DNA from: Fusobacterium ulcerans
GTDB taxonomy: Bacteria > Fusobacteriota > Fusobacteriia > Fusobacteriales > Fusobacteriaceae
NCBI RefSeq assembly: GCF_003019675.1
Contig: NZ_CP028105.1
Location: 2,372,282 to 2,436,281, forward strand
Length of the DNA: 64,000 nt
Direction: 5' to 3'
Shown here: positions 17,127 to 26,400 of the stretch, in pieces
Position numbering within the stretch: position 1 is the first letter of the stretch
Layout of the letters: every line of letters begins with the position of its first letter
Translations under genes and position numbers: made by a program
The notes under the pieces: generated by a model
What the model saw: the letters and a program-made list of their open reading frames with translations, nothing else
What the model was told of the DNA's origin: nothing
Database searches by the model: none

Positions 17127-18476
17127 ATGGGAGTGTCAGCAAAAGAATACGTAGAAAAAGTAATTGAAAAAGTAAAAGCAAAAAATCCAGGGGAAAAGGA
17201 ATTTGTACAGGCAGTAGAGGAAGTTTTAACTAGTCTAACTCCATTTATTGCAGAAAATCCTCAATATATTCAACAAAATATTCTTGAGAGAATAGTTGAA
17301 CCTGAAAGACAAATAATATTTAGAGTACCATGGGAAGATGACAATGGAAATATTCAAGTAAATAGAGGATTCAGAGTAGAATTCAATGGTGTTATAGGAC
17401 CATATAAAGGGGGACTTAGATTCCATCCTTCAGTAGCATTGGATTCTATGAAGTTTTTGGCTTTTGAACAAACATTCAAAAATTCATTGACAGGACTTCC
17501 AATAGGTGGAGGAAAAGGAGGAAGTGACTTTAACTCTACAGATAAATCAGACAGAGAGATAAAAAGATTCTGCGAGAGCTTTATGACAGAACTTTATCGT
17601 CATATAGGACCAGATAAAGACGTTCCAGCAGGGGATATAGGTGTAAGTGGAAGAGAGATAGGATATCTTTTTGGACATTACAGAAGAATAAAAGGTGCTT
17701 ATGAAAATGGAGTACTTACTGGAAAAAATCAAAATTATGGTGGAAGTAAAATAAGACCAGAGGCAACTGGATATGGAGTAACTTATTTCATTCAAGAGAT
17801 GTTAAAAGATATGGGAGAATCTATTGAAGGAAAAATTGTAGCTATATCAGGATATGGAAATGTTGCATGGGGAGCTGCTAAGAAAATGGCAGAGCTTGGA
17901 GCAAAGGTAGTTACTATTTCTGGTTCTAAAGGATATGTATATGATCCTGATGGAATAAAAGGTGAAAAAGTAGATTATATGCTTGAAGTAAGAGGAAATA
18001 AAGATGTATCTTTAAAAGATTTTGCTGAGAAATTTAACCTTGAATACTTTGAAGGGAAAAAACCTTGGGAAAGAAAAGTTGATATAGTTGTTCCATGTGC
18101 TATTCAAAATGAAATACTTCTTGAAGATGCTCAAAAAATAGTTGAAAATGGAGTAAAAATAGTTTGTGAGGGAGCTAATATGCCATGCAGTGCTGAAGCT
18201 ATTGAACTATTTGAAAAACATGGAATTGGATTTGGAGCTGCAAAAGCTGCTAATGCTGGAGGAGTTGCAGTATCAGCTTTAGAAATGTCTCAAAATAGTT
18301 TGAGATATCAATGGTCTGAAGAGGAAGTAGACAGCAAACTTCATGACATAATGAAAGATATTTACAAAAAATCTAAAGAAATGAGTGTTCAATATAATGT
18401 AAGTTTAGCTAAAGGTGCAAATATAGCTGGATTTAAAAAAGTTGCAGACACTATGTTAATGCAGGGAAATTATTAA
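17127..18476 (+). CDS. gdhA: Glutamate dehydrogenase
   Basis: Hexameric-type enzyme for reversible oxidative deamination of glutamate to 2-oxoglutarate and ammonia. 449 residues, matching the E. coli-type short GDH. Conserved parts: PWEDDNGNIQVNRGFRVEFNG, GPYKGGLRFHPSV (substrate Lys), LPIGGGKGGSDF with the catalytic Lys, PAGDIGVSGREIGYL, and Rossmann loop ISGYGNVAWGAA. An ATG at 17112 is too early: the AGGAGG lies just inside it, and the ATG at 17127 sits 6 bases after that site. Coenzyme preference cannot be settled by eye. It is followed by the fused Nfn gene. Confidence 0.95.
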   Translation: MGVSAKEYVEKVIEKVKAKNPGEKEFVQAVEEVLTSLTPFIAENPQYIQQNILERIVEPERQIIFRVPWEDDNGNIQVNRGFRVEFNGVIGPYKGGLRFHPSVALDSMKFLAFEQTFKNSLTGLPIGGGKGGSDFNSTDKSDREIKRFCESFMTELYRHIGPDKDVPAGDIGVSGREIGYLFGHYRRIKGAYENGVLTGKNQNYGGSKIRPEATGYGVTYFIQEMLKDMGESIEGKIVAISGYGNVAWGAAKKMAELGAKVVTISGSKGYVYDPDGIKGEKVDYMLEVRGNKDVSLKDFAEKFNLEYFEGKKPWERKVDIVVPCAIQNEILLEDAQKIVENGVKIVCEGANMPCSAEAIELFEKHGIGFGAAKAANAGGVAVSALEMSQNSLRYQWSEEEVDSKLHDIMKDIYKKSKEMSVQYNVSLAKGANIAGFKKVADTMLMQGNY

Positions 18477-18500
18477 TTTGAAATAGAAAAGAACTAAGAT

Positions 18501-18530
18501 AGAGAGCAGTTCATTTGGATTGCTCTCTTC
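18501..18530 (+). terminator. Weak terminator-like hairpin after gdhA
   Basis: AGAGAGCA (18501-18508) pairs with TGCTCTCT (18521-18528) over a 12-base loop, followed by TCTTCTTG. The poor T tail suggests partial readthrough into the Nfn gene. Confidence 0.5.
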
Positions 18531-18557
18531 TTGCATAGATAAAATGGCGGTGAAATT

Positions 18558-20825
18558 ATGTATAAAATAGTAGAAAAGAAATGGCTTACACCAATCATCT
18601 GTTATATGGATGTAGAAGCACCTGATCTGGCAGCATCAGCTCAGCCGGGGCAGTTTCTTATCATTAAGACAGATGCTAAGGGGGAACGTATCCCTTTGAC
18701 TATATGCGACTATGACAGGAAAAAAGGAACAGTAGCTATTGTTTTTCAAGTGCTTGGAGAGAGTACTAAGAAAATGGGAGAATTTGAAAAGGGAGAATAT
18801 TTTGCTGATGTAGTAGGTCCTCTTGGACAGCCAAGCGAGCTTATACATACAGATATGGAAGAGCTGAAAAAGAAAAAATATCTCTTTGTAGCTGGGGGAG
18901 TAGGAACAGCTCCAGTATACCCACAAGTAAAATGGATGAAAGAAAATGGTATAGATGCTGATGTAATAATTGGTACAAGAAGCAGAGATACTTTAATATT
19001 TGAAGATGGAATGAAATCTGTATCAGGTAATCTCTATGTATGTACAGATGATGGAACATATGGGAGAAAAGGAATGGTTACAGATGTAATAGACGACCTT
19101 TTAAAAGAAGGAAAGCATTATGATCATGCTATTGTAATCGGACCTATGATAATGATGAAGTTTGCATCTAAAAAATGCAGAGAAAATAATATTCCAAATA
19201 CAGTAAGTCTAAATCCTTTAATGGTAGATGGAACTGGAATGTGTGGTGCATGCAGAGTAACAATAGAGGGAAGAGTCAAATTTGCCTGTGTAGATGGACC
19301 GGAATTTGATGGAGATCAAGTAAACTTTGATGAAGCAATGAGAAGACAGAATATGTATAAGACAGAAGAGGGAAGAAATATTCTCATGATAGAAGATGGA
19401 GAAACTCATCACAACCCTTCTTGTCCTAATCATGAAATAGTAGTGGATAAAAAGAAAAGAGTACCTGTGAGAGAGCAGGAACCTGATATAAGAAACAAGA
19501 ACTTTGAAGAAGTATGTTACGGATATAACATGGAGGAGGCTCAGGCAGAAGCTTCAAGATGCATCAACTGTAAAAATCCTCTATGTGTGCAGGGATGTCC
19601 TGTATCAATAGATATACCAGCTTTTATTAAAAAGATAAAAGAAGGAGATATGGCAGGAGCAGGAAGAATAATAGCTGAATACTCAAATCTTCCAGCAGTA
19701 TGTGGAAGAGTATGTCCACAGGAAACTCAATGTGAAGGAAAATGTATACTAGGAATAAAAGGTGAGCCTGTATCTATTGGTAAATTAGAGAGATTCGTAG
19801 GAGACTGGGTAATAGCCAATGGAATAGAATATGAGATAAAAGAAAAGAATAACAAGAAAGTTGCAGTCATAGGAGGAGGACCAGCAGGACTTACAGCAGC
19901 AGGAGACTTGGCTAAGATGGGATATGATGTAACTATTTATGAAGCGCTTCACAAACTGGGAGGAGTATTAAGCTATGGGATTCCAGAGTTCAGACTTCCA
20001 AAGGAAAAAGTAGTGGATAAGGAAATAGAAAATCTGTATAAGCTGGGAGTAAAAGTAGTAACTAATGCTGTAGTAGGAAGAACTTTTACAATAGATGAAC
20101 TCTTGGACAGAAAGGGATTCTCAGCAGTATTCATAGGAAGCGGAGCAGGACTCCCAAGATTTATGAATATCCCCGGAGAAAACTATAATGGGGTAATATC
20201 AGCAAATGAATTTTTAACAAGGGTAAACCTTATGAGAGCTAATAAATCTGATTATGCAACACCTATAAAAATAGGTAAGAGAGTAATAGTAGTAGGTGGA
20301 GGAAACGTTGCTATGGATGCTGCCAGAACTGCTAAGAGGCTGGGAGCAGATACAACAGTAGTCTACAGAAGAGGAGAAGCAGAACTACCAGCTAGAAGAG
20401 AAGAGGTAGAACATGCTAAAGAAGAGGGAATTAAATTCCATTTTCTAGTATCACCTACAGAAGTAGTTGGAGATGAAAAAGGCTGGGTAAAAGAGATCAA
20501 ATGTATAAGAATGGAGCTTGGAGAACCAGATGAAAGTGGTAGAGCAAAATTCTCACCAATAGAGAACAGCGAATTTATAATAGAAGCAGAAACAGTAATA
20601 ATGTCACTGGGAACATCACCAAATCCACTTATAGCTTCAACAACAGAAAACCTTAAAGTCAATAGATGGAAGGGAATAGAAGCAGAAGAGGAAACTGGAA
20701 GGACTTCAAGAGAGGGAGTATTTGCAGGGGGAGATGCAGTAACAGGAGCAGCTACAGTAATACTTGCAATGGAAGCAGGAAAGAAAGCAGCAGCAGAAAT
20801 AGATAATTATTTGAAAAATAAATAA
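18558..20825 (+). CDS. Fused NfnA-NfnB type NADH-dependent ferredoxin:NADP+ oxidoreductase
   Basis: 755 residues joining two proteins that are often separate. Residues about 1-290 are the ferredoxin-NADP reductase-like subunit (NfnA/SudB/PyrK-like), with FAD and NAD binding parts, VAGGVGTAPVYPQ, and the iron-sulfur site GTGMCGACRV...FACVDGPEFD. Residues about 300-755 are the glutamate-synthase-small-subunit-like protein (NfnB/SudA), with Cys blocks CINCKNPLCVQGCP and CGRVCPQETQCEGKC and two GxGxxG folds (VIGGGPAGLTAAG, VVGGGNVAMDAA). Known Nfn complexes couple NADH and ferredoxin with NADPH by electron bifurcation; sulfide dehydrogenase or glutamate synthase labels are alternatives. The place after gdhA suits redox balancing of glutamate oxidation. 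Confidence 0.85.
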   Translation: MYKIVEKKWLTPIICYMDVEAPDLAASAQPGQFLIIKTDAKGERIPLTICDYDRKKGTVAIVFQVLGESTKKMGEFEKGEYFADVVGPLGQPSELIHTDMEELKKKKYLFVAGGVGTAPVYPQVKWMKENGIDADVIIGTRSRDTLIFEDGMKSVSGNLYVCTDDGTYGRKGMVTDVIDDLLKEGKHYDHAIVIGPMIMMKFASKKCRENNIPNTVSLNPLMVDGTGMCGACRVTIEGRVKFACVDGPEFDGDQVNFDEAMRRQNMYKTEEGRNILMIEDGETHHNPSCPNHEIVVDKKKRVPVREQEPDIRNKNFEEVCYGYNMEEAQAEASRCINCKNPLCVQGCPVSIDIPAFIKKIKEGDMAGAGRIIAEYSNLPAVCGRVCPQETQCEGKCILGIKGEPVSIGKLERFVGDWVIANGIEYEIKEKNNKKVAVIGGGPAGLTAAGDLAKMGYDVTIYEALHKLGGVLSYGIPEFRLPKEKVVDKEIENLYKLGVKVVTNAVVGRTFTIDELLDRKGFSAVFIGSGAGLPRFMNIPGENYNGVISANEFLTRVNLMRANKSDYATPIKIGKRVIVVGGGNVAMDAARTAKRLGADTTVVYRRGEAELPARREEVEHAKEEGIKFHFLVSPTEVVGDEKGWVKEIKCIRMELGEPDESGRAKFSPIENSEFIIEAETVIMSLGTSPNPLIASTTENLKVNRWKGIEAEEETGRTSREGVFAGGDAVTGAATVILAMEAGKKAAAEIDNYLKNK

Positions 20826-20831
20826 AAAAAG

Positions 20832-20858
20832 TGGTGACTGAATAGGTCACCATATTTT
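20832..20858 (+). terminator. Terminator between convergent nfn and ZIP genes
   Basis: TGGTGAC (20832-20838) and GTCACCA (20846-20852) with a 7-base loop; A-rich on one side and T-rich on the other, so it can serve both strands. The last bases overlap the minus-strand ZIP gene end. Confidence 0.75.
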
Positions 20859-21634
20859 TATATTACATGAGTTAAAGGCATTAAAATAATACCTGCAAAA
20901 GTAGCTATTAATGCTTCTTTAGTGTACCCATACTGTCTAGAACTTGGAAGAAGTTCTTCAATAGCTATGTAAAGCATAATTCCTGAAATAACTCCAAATA
21001 TCATTCCTAGAGTAAGATCATTAATATAAGGCTTTAATATTAGGAAAGCTAAAGTAGCTCCAATCGGCTCTGCTATTCCTGATAAAAAAGTATACTTAAA
21101 AGCTTTCATCTTGCTTCCAGTAGCAAAATAAATAGGCATAGCTACAGAGATTCCCTCTGGAATATTGTGCATAGCTATAGCCAAAGCAATAGAGATACCT
21201 AAAGTCATATTTTCATAACCAGCCATAAATGTTGCTATTCCTTCTGGAAAGTTATGAAGCCCTATTGCCAGAGTAGATACAAACCCAACTCTGAAAAGAT
21301 TTTCATGCTGTTTTCCATCTCCATGAGGTTCATTTTCATGGGGAACAAATTTATCCAGCATAGCTGCCAATAGCACTCCTATAAGAAGGAATATGACTCC
21401 CAAAACTACGCCCATTTTGTCTCCAGCATATGCTGCTAAAAGAATATTTGCATTAGGCATAAGATCAGTAAAAGATACACTTATCATAACTCCCCCAGCA
21501 AATCCTAATGAAATAGTTACCAGTTTTTCACTTTTTTTGTTAGTTAAAAATATTATGAAAGCCCCAAGCAGTGTTGACATTCCAGCTAAGAAAGATAAAA
21601 TCAATGCTCTTGTCGCTGCTACATCTTCAAACAT
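20858..21634 (-). CDS. ZIP family metal transporter (ZupT-like)
   Basis: 258-residue membrane protein, the size of E. coli ZupT. Two metal-site helices are clear: IGLHNFPEGIATF and IAMHNIPEGISVAM, with the His, Asn/Glu and Pro-Glu-Gly pattern of ZIP transporters. An internal loop HENEPHGDGKQHEN is His-rich, as is usual for ZIP cytoplasmic loops. It probably imports zinc and other divalent metals. GAAAGGAAG precedes the ATG. It converges with the Nfn gene and has no evident functional tie with its neighbours. Confidence 0.9.
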   Translation of the reverse strand: MFEDVAATRALILSFLAGMSTLLGAFIIFLTNKKSEKLVTISLGFAGGVMISVSFTDLMPNANILLAAYAGDKMGVVLGVIFLLIGVLLAAMLDKFVPHENEPHGDGKQHENLFRVGFVSTLAIGLHNFPEGIATFMAGYENMTLGISIALAIAMHNIPEGISVAMPIYFATGSKMKAFKYTFLSGIAEPIGATLAFLILKPYINDLTLGMIFGVISGIMLYIAIEELLPSSRQYGYTKEALIATFAGIILMPLTHVI

Positions 21635-21711
21635 TTATTCACTTCCTTTCTTTAAATTACGAGATTTTATATATTATTACAAAAAATACCTCATAATTCC
21701 TTTATAATTTA

Positions 21712-22602
21712 TTAATCATTTTTTAAAAGTTCATAGCTGCTTGAAATAGTTGGCATCTTTAAAACATCAAGCATTCTCTCAAGAAGAACCCCTTCTCTGT
21801 TTGGATATTTGAATCCATAACTTGCCAGTATACATTGAGTAATGAACTGAACTCCTCTTTCTATAGCAATAGGAAGACTGTCTCCTTGCAGAAGGCTTCC
21901 TATAACAACGCTTGTATAAGCATCTCCAGTACCTGGATAAGAAGCAGGAATATATTTACAGCTTACTTTCCAGAAAACATTATTTTCTCTGTCATAAGCT
22001 ACAACATTTGTTTTTCTGTCAGTAGAATGAGAATCTTCATCAGGAACACTTGTAGCTATTACTATTTTTGGTCCCATAGCTGCCAGCTCAATAAGCCATT
22101 CTTTCACTTCAGATTCACTTATTTCTTTTTTGTATTCCTTATCTAAAAGAAAAGTAACCTCTGTAAAGTTAGGAGTGATTATATCAGCCTTTCCAATTAG
22201 CTTTTTCATTTCCTCTACCATCTCGTTTCCCATTGTTCCATAAAGTCTTCCATTATCTCCTAGTACTGGATCTATAACAGTAAGATTATTTTTATGTCCA
22301 AAGAAATCTACAAAGTCAGCTACTATTTTTATTTGTCTAGGAGACCCTAAGAATCCAGAGTATATACAATCAAATTCAAGTCCTAGCTTTTTCCAGTGAG
22401 CTATATGCTGTTCCATGTAATCAGTAAGATCAAGGAAGCTAAATCCTTCAAATCCTCCAGTATGAGTAGAAAGTACTGCTGTTGGAACAGGACATACCTG
22501 TAATTTCATGCTTGAAAGTATGGGTATAATACTTGTTAATGAAGATCTTCCATAACCAGAAAGATCATGAATAGCTGCTACTTTTTTTACTATATTATCC
22601 AT
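21712..22602 (-). CDS. Pyridoxamine/pyridoxal kinase
   Basis: Ribokinase-fold B6 vitamer kinase, 296 residues, most like PdxY/pyridoxamine kinases. Features: AAIHDLSGYGRSSLTSIIPILS at the N-terminus, PTAVLSTHTGGFEGF with the pyridoxal-binding residues, VIDPVLGDNGRLYGT in the middle, ITPNFTEVTFLL, and the C-terminal catalytic YPGTGDAYTSVVIG, where GTGD holds the catalytic Asp. AAGGGGAAT precedes the ATG. It is transcribed separately from the ZIP gene and serves cofactor salvage. Confidence 0.9.
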   Translation of the reverse strand: MDNIVKKVAAIHDLSGYGRSSLTSIIPILSSMKLQVCPVPTAVLSTHTGGFEGFSFLDLTDYMEQHIAHWKKLGLEFDCIYSGFLGSPRQIKIVADFVDFFGHKNNLTVIDPVLGDNGRLYGTMGNEMVEEMKKLIGKADIITPNFTEVTFLLDKEYKKEISESEVKEWLIELAAMGPKIVIATSVPDEDSHSTDRKTNVVAYDRENNVFWKVSCKYIPASYPGTGDAYTSVVIGSLLQGDSLPIAIERGVQFITQCILASYGFKYPNREGVLLERMLDVLKMPTISSSYELLKND

Positions 22603-22750
22603 TTTATTCCCCTTTTATTTTAGTTTGTATATTTTTATTTCGCTATAATTTTATTTTAAGATTATTTATTTCCATAATTATTATACAATATTTTGCTGAA
22701 ATAAGCTATAAGAGAGTAAAAAAAGCTATTTACAAGAAGTTTTCTATTTT

Positions 22751-23350
22751 TTATTTTATCTTTATTCCAATAATCAGAGCTATGTCCATAGTTTGAGTTA
22801 TACTGAGCTGCATGCCTCGTAATTCACTGTAATTATCTGATACTCTTATATTTTCTATAATACAGCTAGAAAAATCAATTCCCTTCAAAGGAGTCTTAAA
22901 AAAGTCTGTATTAGAAAAATTTACATTGTCTAATTTGATTTTTTTCATTTTTATTTCAGAGAGGAAGCCATAATTAAAGAAACTATCTCTGATATTCATA
23001 CTCACCCAAAGAGAGTTGGAATAGTTAGCATAGAAAAAAGAGCTTTTGTTTATATCAATATTTTTAAATATACTTTGGTTAAAATCACATCCATCACCAT
23101 TACAGTCAGTAACAGTGCTTGAGTTCCAATAAGATGAAATAAATTTACAATTTTTAAAACTGCATTTAGTCATCTCTACATGAGAAAAAGAAGAATTTGT
23201 AAAATCACAATTTTCAAATTTACATTCTTGAAATATGCTATTTTCAAAATCGATTCTTTTTAGATTCATATTAGCAATAGACTCTTGGTAATATTCTCCA
23301 CAAACTGAAATTTCCTCTTCAATAGCTTTAAGTATATCCTGCTCCAGCAT
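22751..23350 (-). CDS. Pentapeptide-repeat protein
   Basis: 199 residues. After an N-terminal helix of about 35 residues comes a run of A(D/N)LxX-like five-residue units in degenerate form, such as FENSIFQECKFENCDFTNSSF and CDFNQSIFKNIDINKSSFF, expected to form a right-handed quadrilateral beta helix. The end LRGMQLSITQTMDIALIIGIKI is a short helix that occurs in many such proteins. No signal peptide. Relatives include gyrase-protecting Qnr proteins, but the repeat is too generic to claim that role here. AAAAGGAGT precedes the ATG. Confidence 0.75.
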   Translation of the reverse strand: MLEQDILKAIEEEISVCGEYYQESIANMNLKRIDFENSIFQECKFENCDFTNSSFSHVEMTKCSFKNCKFISSYWNSSTVTDCNGDGCDFNQSIFKNIDINKSSFFYANYSNSLWVSMNIRDSFFNYGFLSEIKMKKIKLDNVNFSNTDFFKTPLKGIDFSSCIIENIRVSDNYSELRGMQLSITQTMDIALIIGIKIK

Positions 23351-23393
23351 AATAACTCCTTTTTATTAATATATTTATTCAACTTATTATACC

Positions 23394-23425
23394 ATAAAAA
23401 AAGAGACTGACCAGAGGTCAGTCTC
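23394..23425 (-). terminator. Terminator of the pyruvate:ferredoxin oxidoreductase gene
   Basis: Perfect 10-pair stem GAGACTGACC (23403-23412) / GGTCAGTCTC (23416-23425), 3-base loop; on the minus strand it is followed by a run of seven T. Confidence 0.92.
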
Positions 23426-23452
23426 AAAAATACTTAGATATTTAAATCTTTA

Positions 23453-26400
23453 TTATTTTTTTTCAGAAGCAAAGTCCATAGAAGCAAGTCTGTTATATTG
23501 TCTCCATCTTCTTTGAGCTTCAAATTTGTTTAATTCAAATAGTTCTTTAGCGTGAGCTGGGTTAGCTTTAGAAAGAGTAGCGTATCTTACTTCTCCTAAT
23601 AAGTACTCTTCATATTTATCCCAGTTAGGTTCTTTAGAATCTATTTGTAATGGGTTTTTACCTTCTGCTTCAAGAGTTGGATTGTATCTGAAGATTGGCC
23701 AGTATCCACATTCAGTAGCAAGTTTCATCTCGTTTTGAACTTTAGACATACCTTTCTTTAATCCGTGGTTGATACATGGAGCATAAGCTATGATTAGAGA
23801 TGGGCCATTATATGCTTCAGCCTCTTTAAGAGCTTTTAGGTATTGTTGTTGATTTGCACCCATACAAACTTGTGCAACATAGATATGTCCATAAGACATA
23901 GCTATAGCAGCAAGGTCTTTTTTCTTAACTGATTTACCAGCAGCAGCGAATTTTGCAATTGCTCCTGTAGGTGTTGATTTAGAAGCTTGTCCTCCAGTAT
24001 TAGAGTAAACTTCTGTATCTAGAACTACAATGTTTATATCTTCATTAGAAGCTAAAACGTGGTCAACTCCACCATAACCGATGTCATATGCCCAACCGTC
24101 TCCTCCGAAGATCCATTGAGATTTTTTGATTAAGTATTGTTTTAAGCTTAAGATTTCTTTACAGATTTCACAGTCTTTTCCTTCAAGAGCAGCAATTATT
24201 TTAGCTGAAACTTCTTGAGTTTTAGCAGCTGATGATCTGTTTTCAATCCATTCTTTGAATAGTTCAGCAACTTCTGCTGGAACTTTATCCATATTTACTT
24301 CCATTATGTTTTGAAGTCTATCTCTCATAGCTTCAACTGCAACGTGCATTCCCATTCCGAATTCAGCATTGTCTTCGAATAGAGATGAAGCCCATGATGG
24401 TCCATGTCCATTTTTGTTAGTTGTATATGGAGTAGCAGGAGCAGATCCACTGTATATTGAAGAACATCCAGTAGCATTAGCTATCATCATTCTGTCTCCG
24501 AATAATTGAGTGATTGCTTTAAGGTATGGAGTTTCTCCACATCCTGGACAAGCACCGTGGAATTCGAATAATGGTTGAGCAAATTGAGATCCTTTTACAG
24601 TATCTTTAGACATTAAGTCGCTTCTGTATTCAACATTGTTGAATAGGTATCCAGCTTTTCTGTCTTCTCCAGCCTCTAGAGAATCAGCAATAGGTTTCAT
24701 AACTAGAGCTTTTTCTTTAGCAGGACATGTATTAGCACAAGATCCACATCCAGTACAATCTAGAGCAGAAACTTGCATTCTATATTCAAATCCTTCTAAT
24801 CCTTTTCCAATTGGTTTTATAGTTTTTAATTCAACTGGAGAAGCTGCTTTTTCTTCAGCAGTCATTAAGAATGGTCTTAAAACTGCGTGAGGACATACAT
24901 ATGAACATTGGTTACATTGGATACAGTTTTCAGCAATCCATACAGGAACGTGAACTGCGATTCCTCTTTTTTCGAAAGCAGAAGTTCCGTTTTCAAAAGT
25001 ACCATCTTCGTATCCATCAAATGCAGATACTGGTAAGTCATATCCTTTTATAGCATTAACTGGTTTAGCAATTCTTTCTACGAATTTCTCAGTTTTAGTC
25101 ATTTCGCTGCTGCAAGTTCCACAACAACAGTTTTCATGTTCGTGTCCTGAGCAATCACAAGTAACATCAAGATCAGCCCAAGCTGGATCTACTGGAACTT
25201 CGATTAATCCTTCTGCTCCTTTATCGATAGCGCTATAGTTCATTTGAACGATATCGTCACCTTTTTTAGCATAAGATTTTTTAGCGTAGTCTTTCATATA
25301 TTGTTGAGCTTCTTCAAATGGAATGATATCAGCTAGTTTGAAGAAAGCAGCTTGCATGATTGTATTAGTTCTTTGTCCTAATCCAATTTCTTCAGCTAGA
25401 GCAGTAGCGTTGATTATGAATAATCTAGCTCCATTTTTAGCTAAATCTTTTTTAACTTTAGCTGGGATTTCTTTTACAGCTTCTTCTGGAGACCAAATAC
25501 AGTTGATCAAGAAAGATCCACCTTTTCTGATTCCTGAAGTCATATCATATAGATGTAAGTAAGCTGGTACTGAACAAGCAACGAAACTTGGGTTAGAAAT
25601 TAGGTAACTTGCTTTGATAGGAGTTTTTCCAAATCTTAAGTGAGATCTAGTAACTCCTCCTGATTTTTTAGAGTCATATGCGAAGTATCCTTGAGCATAT
25701 AAATCAGTTTTGTCTCCAATGATTTTGATAGAGTTTTTGTTAGCTCCAACTGTACCGTCAGCTCCAAGTCCAAAGAATAGACATTCTTTAACGTCTGGGC
25801 TAGTAACAGATATAGGTGCTCCAACTTCTAGTGAAGTGAAAGTAACGTCATCAACGATACCAACAGTAAATTTATTTTTAGGTTGATCTAATTTTAAGTT
25901 TTCAAATACTGCAACTACTTGAGCAGGTGTAGTATCTTTAGAAGATAGTCCATATCTTCCTCCAACGATTACTGGAGCGTTTTCTTTTCCGTAGAAAATA
26001 GATTGGATATCTTGTAATAAAGGTTCTCCAACTGATCCAGGTTCTTTAGTTCTATCTAATACAGCTATTTTCTTAACTGTTTTAGGGAATACATCAAAGA
26101 AATATTTTTCAGAGAATGGTCTGAATAAGTGAACAGAAACTATTCCAACTTTTTCTCCTTTAGCATTTAAATAATCAATTGTTTCTTCAGATATAGGGCA
26201 GATAGATCCCATAGCTATGATGATTCTTTCTGCATCTGGAGCTCCATAATAGTTGAAAGGTTTGTAATCTCTTCCAGTTGCTTTAGAAATTTCAGCCATG
26301 TAGTGAGCAACTACATCAGGTACTGCATCATAGAATTTATTTTGAGCTTCTCTAGCTTGGAAATAAATGTCATCATTTTCAGCAGTTCCTCTAGTTACTG

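Noticed and set aside
22603-22750. Possible terminator AAATAAGCT...AGCTATTT after the pentapeptide-repeat gene
   Set aside because: Pairing needs a bulge and no proper T tract follows on the minus strand; too weak to list.
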